A stretch of DNA of 57,634 nt from Acidobacteriota bacterium (GTDB lineage Bacteria > Acidobacteriota > Terriglobia > Acidiferrales > UBA7541), in NCBI GenBank assembly GCA_013289855.1, contig JABCZD010000020.1:1-57634 (forward strand). Reading direction: 5' to 3'. Made by a program: the position numbers and the translations under genes. The notes below the pieces were generated by a model. That model was not told where the DNA came from and ran no database searches. It worked only from the letters and a program-made list of their open reading frames with translations. The number at the start of each line of letters is the position of its first letter. Position 1 is the first letter of the stretch. Shown here in pieces: positions 1-7,688 of this stretch.

Positions 1-26
1 GGAGTACAATCACGACCGGCCCCACC

Positions 27-50
27 GCGGAGTGCAAAACCGCACTCCGC
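27..50. repeat. Perfect 9-bp hairpin near the window edge
   Basis: GCGGAGTGC and GCACTCCGC form a perfect 9-bp stem around a 6-nt loop (AAAACC). It lies downstream of the stop codon of the macrodomain gene on the minus strand. It could serve as a terminator stem or be a dispersed palindrome. No T-tract follows immediately on either strand, so the role is unproven. Confidence 0.5.
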
Positions 51-167
51 ACGAGGCGTTCTTAGCTTTCGCAGGTGTACTAAAAAACGAGGCCCTGACT
101 GTCTAAATTAGCGGGGAGCACTACAGTTTCACCCTCTCCTACCACCTAACCCGTCAAACGAAGGGCC

Positions 168-734
168 TTAAGTGGTTGTGAATTTGTGGTTCCGCAAGAA
201 GATTGCGGCGTCTTCGGGGTCGTAAAAGACCAGGCGTACTTCTGCGATGCCAGCCAGGCGATGCAAAACCGCTGCGATGGTCTCCGATGCGACCACCGCA
301 GCCTGCTCTCGCGGATACGCGTATACACCGGTGGAAATCGCGGGAAATGCGATGGAGCGCAGACCGTGCTGCGCGGCTAGCTCGAGAGACTTGCGATAAC
401 AGGACGCCAGGCCGGCGGCATCCGGCGCGCCACCGAGCCGACATATCGGCCCGACGGTGTGAATCACGTGGCGCGCTGCGAGAAGCCCGCCACCTGTTAT
501 CACCACCTCACCCGTCGGCAAGCCATCCGGAAATTGCAGGCGGCGAAGCTCGCGGCACTGCTCTAGAATCTCCGGCCCACCTTTGCGGTGAATTGCGCCA
601 TCCACGCCGCCGCCACCCAGCAAGGTGCTGTTCGCGGCGTTCACGATGGCGTCCACCTGCTGCGCGGTGATATCGCCGATAAGCACGCGTACTTTGCCGT
701 GCAAGAAGCTTTCTAGCGTTTCGGGAGTGTCCAT
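168..734 (-). CDS. Macrodomain protein, probable O-acetyl-ADP-ribose deacetylase (YmdB-like)
   Basis: A 188-residue single-domain macro protein, predicted cytoplasmic. Members bind ADP-ribose and typically hydrolyse O-acetyl-ADP-ribose or remove ADP-ribose from proteins. The signature GDIT at about residue 20, NAAN at 32-35, the glycine-rich GGGGVDGAIH loop at 40-49 and the later AISTGVYAYP loop are all visible in the correct order. Length fits stand-alone bacterial macro proteins. The ATG has GGAG a few bases upstream. It is divergent from the dipZ-like gene and shares no obvious operon. ADP-ribose binding is confident from the motifs; the exact substrate is not. Confidence 0.9.
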   Translation of the reverse strand: MDTPETLESFLHGKVRVLIGDITAQQVDAIVNAANSTLLGGGGVDGAIHRKGGPEILEQCRELRRLQFPDGLPTGEVVITGGGLLAARHVIHTVGPICRLGGAPDAAGLASCYRKSLELAAQHGLRSIAFPAISTGVYAYPREQAAVVASETIAAVLHRLAGIAEVRLVFYDPEDAAIFLRNHKFTTT

Positions 735-747
735 AGGTAGCTCCGCT

Positions 748-762
748 GCTCTAAGTTAGAGC
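748..762. promoter_or_regulatory. 15-bp palindrome upstream of the macrodomain gene
   Basis: GCTCTAA-G-TTAGAGC is a perfect inverted repeat with a one-base centre, 13 nt upstream of the macrodomain start codon and in the divergent gap with the dipZ-like gene. Its position suits an operator, but no cognate regulator is evident nearby. Confidence 0.25.
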
Positions 763-885
763 ATCAAATAGGTTGAGGCGCAAGTTGCGTTACAGTTCGG
801 CTTGCGACGCGCCGAAAATGGAGGGCGGGAGACATCCGGAGACGGGTTGTAACTCTTTGCGAGGGAGTGGCTCTAATATAAGGCT

Positions 886-2625
886 ATGATTCTCTACTTT
901 TTGGCATTTGTGGGCGGCGTTCTGACCATCGTCAGTCCTTGCATCCTGCCGGTGTTGCCGTTCGTGTTTTCGCGTGCGGACCAGCCGTTTCGGCGCAGCG
1001 GGCTGCCGTTGCTGGTGGGGATGGCGGCTACTTTCGCGGCGGTGGCGGGGGTGGCGACGTTTGCGGGGGCGTGGATCGTGCGCGCCAATCAAGTGGGCAG
1101 AATTCTGGCCATTGTGATTTTTGCGCTGATGGGGTTGGCGCTGCTGTTTCCGAGTCTGGCGGAATATCTATCGCGACCTTTGGTTCGCCTTGGTGGTCGG
1201 GTGCAGGGAAAGAGCAGCACGGAAAATCCTCGCGTTGGGAGGTCGCTGATTCTTGGAATGTCCACGGGGCTGCTTTGGGCGCCGTGCGCGGGGCCGATTC
1301 TTGGCCTGATCTTGACGGGCGCGGCGTTGCAGGGGCCGAGCGCGCACACCACATTTCTGCTGCTGTCGTTTTCCGCGGGAGCGGCAACTTCGCTGGCGGT
1401 GGCGCTGCTGGCGGGCAACAAAGTGTTTTCGTTGATGAAGAAGTCGCTGGGGGCGGACGAATGGATTCGGCGCGGCCTGGGCGTGGCCGTGTTGCTGGGC
1501 GTGGTGGCCATCGCGCTGGGCTGGGACACGGGAATTCTAAGCAGGCTTTCGCTGGCGAGTACGTCGGGTTTTGAACAAAGGTTGCTGGATCGCTTCCGGC
1601 CGGTGGCGTTTGCCAAGGGGAACGAAGCCGCGAGTGCGCCTTCGGTCACCGTGAAATTGGATAATGAAGGACCGTTTCCGAGTCTGGATGGCGCTGTGAA
1701 GTGGCTGAATTCGCCGCCGCTGACGCGTGAAGGACTCAAGGGCAAAGTAGTGCTAATCGACTTCTGGACGTATTCCTGCATCAACTGTTTGCGTTCGGTG
1801 CCGTACGTGGAAGCGTGGTGGGAAAAATACAAGAATGACGGACTGGTGGTGATTGGCGTACACACGCCGGAGTTTGCGTTTGAAAAGGATCCCGCAAACG
1901 TGGCGAAATCGCTGACGGATTTGAAGATTACCTACCCGGTGGCGGTGGACAGCAACTACGCGATCTGGAAGGCGTTCAACAACAACTATTGGCCGGCGCA
2001 CTATTTTATCGACGCGCAGGGAGTGATTCGCTACCACCATTTTGGCGAGGGAGAGTACGACGAATCGGAGGAAGTGATTCAACAATTGTTGCGCGAGAAA
2101 AATGCCGGGCTTAAAACCGCGGGCCTGGTGCAGGTGAACGCCGGCGGGGCGCAGGCAGCGCCGGATTTTGGCGATGTGGCGTCACCGGAGACGTATATCG
2201 GTTACGCGCGGCTGCAGAATTACGCTTCGCCACAGAAAATCCGGCAGGACGGGCCGCAAGTTTATACAGCGCCGTCGCGGCTTACGGTGAATCAGTGGGG
2301 CCTGGCCGGAAATTGGAGCGTCAGCGACGAGCATGCGGCGTTGGTTTCCGCACCCGGCAAAATTATTTTTCGGTTTCACGCGCGCGATTTGCATCTGGTG
2401 CTGGGGCCGGGAAAAAATGGCAAGCCGGTGCGTTTCCGCGTGAGCATCGATGGCACGCCGCCGGGTGTGGATCACGGCGGCGACACCGACGAACAGGGCG
2501 CTGGCGTAGTGAAGGAATATCGCCTGTATCAGTTAGTGCGGCAAAAAGGGAAAGTGGAAGACCGTACCTTTGAGATTGAGTTTCTCGATCCCGGGGTGCA
2601 GGCGTTCGCGTTTACCTTTGGATGA
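886..2625 (+). CDS. DipZ-like fusion: CcdA membrane domain + thioredoxin domain + C-terminal beta domain
   Basis: A 579-residue fusion predicted to carry electrons from the cytoplasm across the inner membrane to an extracytoplasmic thioredoxin-like domain. Residues 1-225 are a multi-pass CcdA-like region with paired cysteines at C19 (SPCILP) and C134 (WAPCAGP). Residues 255-410 form a TlpA/AhpC-like thioredoxin fold with the active site C298-I-N-C301. The last 150 residues look like the beta-rich C-terminal domain seen in mycobacterial DipZ. The msrB gene starts 21 bp downstream on the same strand, so the likely client is the exported methionine sulfoxide reductase. No separate signal peptide is needed. 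Confidence 0.9.
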   Translation: MILYFLAFVGGVLTIVSPCILPVLPFVFSRADQPFRRSGLPLLVGMAATFAAVAGVATFAGAWIVRANQVGRILAIVIFALMGLALLFPSLAEYLSRPLVRLGGRVQGKSSTENPRVGRSLILGMSTGLLWAPCAGPILGLILTGAALQGPSAHTTFLLLSFSAGAATSLAVALLAGNKVFSLMKKSLGADEWIRRGLGVAVLLGVVAIALGWDTGILSRLSLASTSGFEQRLLDRFRPVAFAKGNEAASAPSVTVKLDNEGPFPSLDGAVKWLNSPPLTREGLKGKVVLIDFWTYSCINCLRSVPYVEAWWEKYKNDGLVVIGVHTPEFAFEKDPANVAKSLTDLKITYPVAVDSNYAIWKAFNNNYWPAHYFIDAQGVIRYHHFGEGEYDESEEVIQQLLREKNAGLKTAGLVQVNAGGAQAAPDFGDVASPETYIGYARLQNYASPQKIRQDGPQVYTAPSRLTVNQWGLAGNWSVSDEHAALVSAPGKIIFRFHARDLHLVLGPGKNGKPVRFRVSIDGTPPGVDHGGDTDEQGAGVVKEYRLYQLVRQKGKVEDRTFEIEFLDPGVQAFAFTFG

Positions 2626-2646
2626 AAATAGAACGGGAGAAGCGGC

Positions 2647-3255
2647 GTGGATTACGTGAACGAAAAAAATGATAAAACTTCACATGTGATGGCGCGGCGA
2701 TCGTTTCTGATTGGGGCGGGGACGGCCTCCATCGGGTTGGCGTGGTGGTTCGTTCAGAAGCGAGAGCCGGTCCACGCAGCGGCTGCGGCCGCGGGACTTC
2801 CGAAGATGGTTACGATCGTCGAGTTTTCGGATTCCGGGCAGCGCGAAGGGAAGAAAACCGTTGAACGCGTGGTGAAATCGGAGGAAGAGTGGAAGAAGCT
2901 GCTCTCACCGCAGGCCTTTGAAGTTGCGCGGGAGGCTGGCACCGAGCGGGCCTACACCAACGAAAATCCCAACGCGCACGCCAAGGGGATATTCCGCTGC
3001 ATCTGCTGCGAACTGGCGCTGTTCGATGCGAATACCAAATTCGATTCCGGCACGGGCTGGCCGAGTTTTTGGCAGCCGATCGCCAAGGAGAATGTGCTGG
3101 AAACGATCGACGCCAGCTTAGGGATGGTACGCACGGCGGTTTCTTGCCGCTTGTGCGATGCGCATTTGGGGCACGTCTTCGACGATGGGCCGCGTCCGAC
3201 GGGACTGCGCTATTGCATGAATTCGGTGGCGATGAAGTTTGTCAAGGCCAACTAG
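2647..3255 (+). CDS. msrB: Peptide-methionine (R)-S-oxide reductase, Tat-exported
   Basis: A 202-residue MsrB that reduces methionine-R-sulfoxide. The N-terminus carries a twin-arginine signal (ARRSFLIGAG then a hydrophobic stretch to about residue 40), so it acts outside the cytoplasm. The two CxxC zinc pairs (RCICC; SCRLCDAHLGH), the TGWPSF block and the catalytic cysteine C190 in RYCMNS are present. It starts at a GTG after GGGAG; an ATG 14 codons later, just before the twin arginine, is an alternative. It sits immediately downstream of the dipZ-like gene, which probably supplies reductant. Family is confident; the electron partner is inferred from context. Confidence 0.93.
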   Translation: MDYVNEKNDKTSHVMARRSFLIGAGTASIGLAWWFVQKREPVHAAAAAAGLPKMVTIVEFSDSGQREGKKTVERVVKSEEEWKKLLSPQAFEVAREAGTERAYTNENPNAHAKGIFRCICCELALFDANTKFDSGTGWPSFWQPIAKENVLETIDASLGMVRTAVSCRLCDAHLGHVFDDGPRPTGLRYCMNSVAMKFVKAN

Positions 3256-3337
3256 ATTTTCGCGCTCTTGACCGCTGGCACCGCTTACGCTCGGCTAGCT
3301 CACTTAGGCGTTCGAGAGTGGGCTCCGAAGAGGTCCA

Positions 3338-4783
3338 CTAAACCTCGACCTTGGCTGGAGAGATGGTAGATATCTGCGCGCCACCCGGCATACGCAACGG
3401 TCCCAAGCGCGTCCGCTCCAGATCGTCCCGATAAAACAAATTGTAAGTGTCGAAGGGAATCAGGCGCCCATCCGGATGCACGATATGGATGCACGTCTTC
3501 TTTACCGAACGCACATCGAACGCGTGGGCGTCCAAAAACTGCACGATCAGCACGCGAAACATATTCTTGTATGAAAGATTCGCCGGCGCCGCGATCGACG
3601 GCAAGCAGCATAACAACTCCCGCAACGACGCCGCGCCAGACTCCGGCGAATGATTCGTGGCAAACAGCTTAAACAGACAATCGCGAATTCCCGGCTCTTC
3701 CTCGTACACGATGGTATTCCGCGCACCGTTAATCAATACATCCTTATCCACGAGGCCAGTCAGCGGCACCACCTTGCCGTTGATCTTCAGCGCATAGGCC
3801 ATCGCCAGCGAGTCCGGATGGCACGGCACGGGAATCACATCCTCAGGACGAAACACCTTAGTCTGGTCGAGAATCTTTCGCCGCACTTCTGTCAACGTCA
3901 GCCGGTCCGTCGCGGGGTTAAATCTCTCCAGGCGTCCGGCGTCTTGAATCGGCTGCAGCGTCACGCCACGCACACAGGGCTGCGTCAGCGCAAAATCGAT
4001 CACCTTGCCGATCTCTCCATCGTTCAAACCCTTGCGAAGGGTCACCACCAGGGTCGTCGAAATCTCGTATTTGTTCAGCCGTTCCAAAGCTCGTTCGCGC
4101 ACTCCGCGCAAATCTCCGCCGCGCAAATCGAGCAGTGCTTCGCGCTCGAACGAATCAAATTGCAAATAGACCTCGAAATCCTGGATTTCCGCCAATCGCG
4201 CTACAAACTCCTCGTCCTGCGCGATACGCAGACCGTTGGTATTCACCATCAAATGCCGTATCGGCCGGGCCTTCGCCAGGGCCACAATCTTGAAAAAGTC
4301 CGGGTGCAAGGTGGGTTCGCCGCCGGAAAGCTGCACTACATCCGGCTGGCCTTCATTCCGCACCACCGCATCCAGCATTTTTTCAATCAGCTCCAGCGAA
4401 CGATGCTCGGTCCGCTCCGGCCCGCTGCCCGCATAACACACCGGGCAACGCAGATTGCACGAATCCGTCACTTCTACCAGCGTCAGACAGGAATGCTGCT
4501 CGTGGTCCGTGCACAATCCGCAATCGTAAGGGCAGCCCCAGTTCACGGGGGTGTTGTACACCAGTGGCATTTCCGGAGTCTTGATAAAGACCTCGCGGCA
4601 TCGCCGGTAATAATCCACGTCATCAGCCACCAATACTTTTTCTGGCCCATGCACCGGGCATCGCTTCAGCAAGAACACTTTGTCATTCTCAAAAACGATC
4701 TTTCCTTCGAGCTTCCGAAAACACACCGAACAAATGGTCACTGCGACGTCGTAAAAAACATAGGGCCGCACCCGTTCGATCAT
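3338..4783 (-). CDS. Radical SAM protein of the tetraether synthase (Tes/MJ0619-like) family
   Basis: A 481-residue radical SAM enzyme. The SAM cluster motif C109-NLR-C113-PV-C116 and the LSGGEPTLHP motif are intact. Before them lie a C18/C21/C42/H45 cluster and a C84-x3-C88-x2-C91 plus C99 set. This multi-cluster N-terminus is the layout of archaeal Tes, which joins lipid tails tail-to-tail into membrane-spanning tetraethers. Bacterial homologues have been linked to iso-diabolic-acid-type lipids in Acidobacteria. The ATG at 4783 follows GTGGAG and avoids overlap with the upstream gene; an in-frame TTG at 4822 is less likely. It is last in a minus-strand group with an Lgt-like gene and two small membrane proteins. 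Family assignment is good; the lipid product is inferred. Confidence 0.8.
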   Translation of the reverse strand: MIERVRPYVFYDVAVTICSVCFRKLEGKIVFENDKVFLLKRCPVHGPEKVLVADDVDYYRRCREVFIKTPEMPLVYNTPVNWGCPYDCGLCTDHEQHSCLTLVEVTDSCNLRCPVCYAGSGPERTEHRSLELIEKMLDAVVRNEGQPDVVQLSGGEPTLHPDFFKIVALAKARPIRHLMVNTNGLRIAQDEEFVARLAEIQDFEVYLQFDSFEREALLDLRGGDLRGVRERALERLNKYEISTTLVVTLRKGLNDGEIGKVIDFALTQPCVRGVTLQPIQDAGRLERFNPATDRLTLTEVRRKILDQTKVFRPEDVIPVPCHPDSLAMAYALKINGKVVPLTGLVDKDVLINGARNTIVYEEEPGIRDCLFKLFATNHSPESGAASLRELLCCLPSIAAPANLSYKNMFRVLIVQFLDAHAFDVRSVKKTCIHIVHPDGRLIPFDTYNLFYRDDLERTRLGPLRMPGGAQISTISPAKVEV

Positions 4784-4799
4784 CACGATCTCCACACTT

Positions 4800-5054
4800 C
4801 TAACGTCTTTTGAACCAGACAACGATTAGCCAAAAGAATGTTCCGATGAAAATCAACACGCATCCAATAAACATCATGGCGAAGACACCATTCATTGGGG
4901 GATTCGTGCCTTGCAGGTTCTTGAGTGTTGCAAAAAATCCAAAACAAGACCCGCCACCCACCAAAAAGGTGCATAACAGCGTGATCAAAATCGGCCGATA
5001 GCTCGCTCGCCTCTTTCCAGTGTCTTCCGGCAACTGTTCAGGCTTATTGTTCAT
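4800..5054 (-). CDS. Small two-helix membrane protein upstream of the Tes-like gene
   Basis: An 84-residue protein with a basic N-terminal segment and two strong hydrophobic helices (about residues 22-45 and 57-80), ending in basic WFKRR. AGGAG lies 9 nt upstream of the ATG; a GTG one codon earlier is also possible. The segment YRPILITLLCTF resembles HWKPIFITLLSAA in the next small gene upstream, so the two look like diverged paralogues. It ends 16 bp before the radical SAM start, suggesting co-transcription. No family recognised. Function unknown; a membrane partner or anchor for the lipid enzymes is speculation. Confidence 0.75.
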   Translation of the reverse strand: MNNKPEQLPEDTGKRRASYRPILITLLCTFLVGGGSCFGFFATLKNLQGTNPPMNGVFAMMFIGCVLIFIGTFFWLIVVWFKRR

Positions 5055-5180
5055 CACCGTCTACTCCTAATATTCGTCGATCGATTACGCTTTCCGCAGA
5101 TTGAGTACTCTTGTAAGCGCCCAGAAAGTTGCGCCCATCGCCGGTTTTTCCGGCAGCTCGTCTGTTGGCCTCACTCCGCA

Positions 5181-5390
5181 TCACTTCCTAACAAAATCGA
5201 TAGCCAAGCGAATGAATGCAACTAGCAACTGCACAAAGAAGACGACGGATGCGAGGGCCCCAAGAAGCAAGAGCGGTAACTCCAGCGAACCGCGAACCAC
5301 CCCTCCGGCCCAGCAACACGCAAGCGCAGTCACAGCCGCGCTCAGCAGGGTGATAAAAATTGGCTTCCAATGCGATCTGTCTGTGGTCAT
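5181..5390 (-). CDS. Small membrane protein translationally coupled to the Lgt-like gene
   Basis: A 69-residue protein with two hydrophobic helices after a short polar N-terminus (MTTDRSHWKP). Its ATG overlaps the TGA of the Lgt-like gene as ATGA, strong evidence for the start and for coupling. A longer frame upstream of this ATG lies over the Lgt-like gene and is not likely coding. The N-terminal motif (H/Y)(W/R)(K/R)PI(F/L)ITLL is shared with the downstream 84-residue protein. No family recognised; function unknown. Confidence 0.75.
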   Translation of the reverse strand: MTTDRSHWKPIFITLLSAAVTALACCWAGGVVRGSLELPLLLLGALASVVFFVQLLVAFIRLAIDFVRK

Positions 5391-6151
5391 GCGCGCGCCT
5401 CGCGCCATGCGAGCGTAACGCCAGCCCACCGCATGATGTCGGCCATGTAGTAAAACAACATACCCGCACTCACGAGCTGAATCGAGGAAAGCCCAAGAAA
5501 TACCCGCACGTCCGGCTTCAGAAAATCCACCGCCAGCCGAAACGCAAAATACGCAACCATGAATATCTTGAAAACATCGCCTTCGACGTGCGGTTGCAGC
5601 GACCTCCGCCACAGAAATATGCCCAAAAGAATTGCGAACACCGATTCGTAGAGCTGCGTGGGGTGCCGCGCGATCCCATCACCGAAATCAATTCCCCAAG
5701 GCAGCCGCGTCACCAAGCCGAAGGTGTGATCGTCGAGTCCGGTGAGAAAACATCCTATCCGCCCAATCGCAATTCCCAAGCACAGTGGCACGGCAAATAG
5801 ATCTCCCGTTCGGCGCGTAATGCCCAACCGCAGCTTCATCGCCTCCACGGCAAAAAGTGCGCCAGCGAGCGCCCCAACAATCGTCTTTCCGCCCATCAGA
5901 AACGCCAAATCCATGCGATGAGTGAACGTCAACCGCAGATCCTCCAGCCAATAAAGAATTTTACTTCCCGCCACCGCACCCATCGCCGCCGCAGCAATCA
6001 CCCACCACCGATTCGCATCATCCAGTGCGTCACCGTTCCTCTTGCGCAACCACAAGTACGCGCGAAATCCCACGGCGTACGCCAGCGCCTCAAACACCAA
6101 ATGCGGGTGCAGTCGCAGCGAAGCAAAATGGAGATACACAGGGAAGGACAT
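5387..6151 (-). CDS. Lgt-family (prolipoprotein diacylglyceryl transferase-like) membrane protein, divergent
   Basis: A 254-residue polytopic membrane protein of the Lgt fold. True Lgt moves diacylglycerol from phosphatidylglycerol to the lipobox cysteine. Visible family features are a GGKTIVGA block (residues about 85-95), the signature region GRIGCFLTGLDDHTFG and the RHPTQLYES motif. The signature departs from the canonical GRxGNFxNGE: both asparagines and the glutamate are replaced (C, T, D). It may be a specialised paralogue rather than the housekeeping enzyme. First gene of a minus-strand set leading to the Tes-like enzyme, so a role in lipid-tail or headgroup transfer is a reasonable inference. 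Confidence 0.75.
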   Translation of the reverse strand: MSFPVYLHFASLRLHPHLVFEALAYAVGFRAYLWLRKRNGDALDDANRWWVIAAAAMGAVAGSKILYWLEDLRLTFTHRMDLAFLMGGKTIVGALAGALFAVEAMKLRLGITRRTGDLFAVPLCLGIAIGRIGCFLTGLDDHTFGLVTRLPWGIDFGDGIARHPTQLYESVFAILLGIFLWRRSLQPHVEGDVFKIFMVAYFAFRLAVDFLKPDVRVFLGLSSIQLVSAGMLFYYMADIMRWAGVTLAWREARA

Positions 6152-6220
6152 AACCGTCGACGCGTCGCGTCGGCAGGTACGCTACGTTATAGTTCCTGGC
6201 TCGTCAACCGGGTCTCGCGT

Positions 6221-6796
6221 TCAGGCGGAAATGCGTTTTTCGATGCGGGGATCGGGGGCGATCCACATGAGGGCGACGGCGGCGTAGATCGCCAGCGCGA
6301 GCCACGCATCCACGAACGAAACGGCGACGGCGATGGCGTAAAGCAGCAGGGAGACTTTTCCTTTGAAATCGCGGCCGAGGGCGACGGCGAGTGGAGAGTC
6401 TGCCCCGTGCAGGGCAATCAGCGCGCGCCCCAAAATTAGATAGGCGATCCCGCTGAGAAACATCACGGAGCCGTACAGCGCTACGGGAATGGCGGCGCGA
6501 TAATTCTCTCCCATCCATCCGGTGACCACGGGAATCAGGGACATCCAAAACAACAAGTGCAAATTGGCCCAGAGGATGCGGCCATTCACTTTGTGGCAGG
6601 CCTGGAGCATGTGGTGATGATTGCTCCAGTAGATGCCGACATAGAGGAAACTGAGGGCGTAGCTAAGAAAAACCGGAAGGACCGGGCGCAGCGCCGCGAG
6701 ATCGGCGCCGTGCGGCACTTTCAAGTCCAGCACCATGATGGTGATGATGACGGCGATCACGCCGTCGCTGAAGGCTTCGAGACGTCCCTTATTCAT
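6221..6796 (-). CDS. TMEM175-family (DUF1211) membrane protein, putative potassium channel
   Basis: A 191-residue protein with about six hydrophobic segments that begins MNKGRLEAFSDGVIAVIITI, the R..FSDG.(I/F)A hallmark of TMEM175-type channels in helix 1. Bacterial members of this length form tetrameric K+-permeable channels in the inner membrane. The single repeat is expected for prokaryotes. Starts at ATG. Same strand as the Lgt-like gene 69 bp downstream, so it could belong to the same transcript, but no functional link is known. Confidence 0.85.
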   Translation of the reverse strand: MNKGRLEAFSDGVIAVIITIMVLDLKVPHGADLAALRPVLPVFLSYALSFLYVGIYWSNHHHMLQACHKVNGRILWANLHLLFWMSLIPVVTGWMGENYRAAIPVALYGSVMFLSGIAYLILGRALIALHGADSPLAVALGRDFKGKVSLLLYAIAVAVSFVDAWLALAIYAAVALMWIAPDPRIEKRISA

Positions 6797-6853
6797 GCGG
6801 CAACGAAGTTGGGGGCCATGTAACCGGCAGCATCGTGGTCGGCCGCAGTGCGA

Positions 6854-7282
6854 TTACCAGCGGTTGCCACGATCACCGCGATCGCTGCCTCCGCCCCGGT
6901 CACCGCCGCGCCCGCCTCCTCCACCACCGCCGTGGCCGCCACGTCCGCCGCCACCACCGCTGCCGCGTCCGCCACCGCCTCCTCCGCCGTATCCACCGCC
7001 GCCGCGCCCGCCACCACCGCCACCGCCGCGTTCGGCCTGGGGCTTGGCTTCATTGACCACGAGATTGCGTCCGCCGAAATTTTGGCCATTGAGAGAGGTG
7101 ATGGCTTTCTCGGCGTCTGCGTCACTAGAGACTTCCACGAAGGCGAAACCGCGCGACTGGCCCGTAAAACGATCGCGGATGAGGGTTACGGCTGAGGGAG
7201 TCACACCGACTTGAGCGAACCATTCGTTGAGCTGATCTTCGGTTGCGGAAAACGGAAGGTTTCCGATGTAGAGCTTCTTCAC
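6854..7282 (-). CDS. Glycine-rich RRM RNA-binding protein
   Basis: A 142-residue protein with one RNA recognition motif (residues 1-80: RNP2 LYIGNL near the start, RNP1 RGFAFVEV at about 44-51) followed by a tail of about 60 residues made almost wholly of Gly, Arg, Ser and Asp, with RGG-like units. This resembles the single-RRM proteins of cyanobacteria and other bacteria thought to act as RNA chaperones. The chosen GTG lies 7 nt after AAGGAG; a longer in-frame extension upstream does not look like protein. The tail coding sequence is an almost uninterrupted GGN repeat and creates a misleading proline-rich frame on the opposite strand. Confidence 0.9.
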   Translation of the reverse strand: MKKLYIGNLPFSATEDQLNEWFAQVGVTPSAVTLIRDRFTGQSRGFAFVEVSSDADAEKAITSLNGQNFGGRNLVVNEAKPQAERGGGGGGGRGGGGYGGGGGGGRGSGGGGGRGGHGGGGGGGRGGDRGGGSDRGDRGNRW

Positions 7283-7568
7283 CTGCGCACTCCTTCTGCC
7301 CGGAACCCAAGTGCGAGTCGCGGAGCGCGCTGAAGCGCCAGTGTCGAGCGCAAGGCAGGCGAGAAAGGGGCGCTGCGGGCGCGTGACCGAAACTTCAGCG
7401 GTCAGAGGCATGGTCTCGAAAATTCGCCCTATTTGCAACCGGAAATAGGCTGTAGACGGGGCATTTTAGTTGGCACGAGAGCCCGAAACCAAGAACCACG
7501 AAGAATGCAACTCCGGTTAGCTAAATTCGGACAGCGAGACTTCTCGTCGGATTGCGCCGGGGCAAGCT

Positions 7569-7588
7569 GGGCGCAGCATGCTGCGCCC
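7569..7588. repeat. REP-like palindrome, copy A
   Basis: GGGCGCAGCATGCTGCGCCC is a perfect 20-bp palindrome followed by CTACAA. The same core GCGCAGCATGCTGCGC recurs at 10457 and 11811, each also followed by a CTAYA-type tail, all in gaps of the arginine cluster. This indicates a dispersed intergenic repeat family. Confidence 0.8.
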
Positions 7589-7637
7589 CTACAAGAGCTT
7601 CCGCCGCAAGAATCAAGAATAACGATGCACCCAGGTC

Positions 7638-7668
7638 GGGCACGGCGTGCCGACGGCATGCCGTGCCC
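7638..7668. repeat. REP-like palindrome, GGCACG variant
   Basis: An imperfect palindrome with outer arms GGGCACGGC and GCCGTGCCC and an inner GTGCCGACGGCAT core, again followed by CCTACAA. Same architecture and tail as copy A but different arm sequence, only 49 bp away. Together they may form a paired (BIME-like) unit downstream of argJ. Confidence 0.65.
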
Positions 7669-7688
7669 CTACAAACCTGCGAAAAGCC

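Larger units (their letters stand above)
7283..7688. other. Intergenic region between the RRM gene and argJ, no gene seen
   Basis: About 400 bp without a convincing coding frame. Its left part is the upstream leader of the RRM gene; its right part, downstream of the argJ stop, holds two GC-rich palindromes (7569-7588 and 7638-7668), each followed by CCTACAA. Confidence 0.6.

Noticed and set aside
6735..7214. Proline-rich frame on the plus strand
   Set aside because: It is the reverse of the Gly-rich RRM tail; the GGN repeats on the minus strand give CCN runs here.
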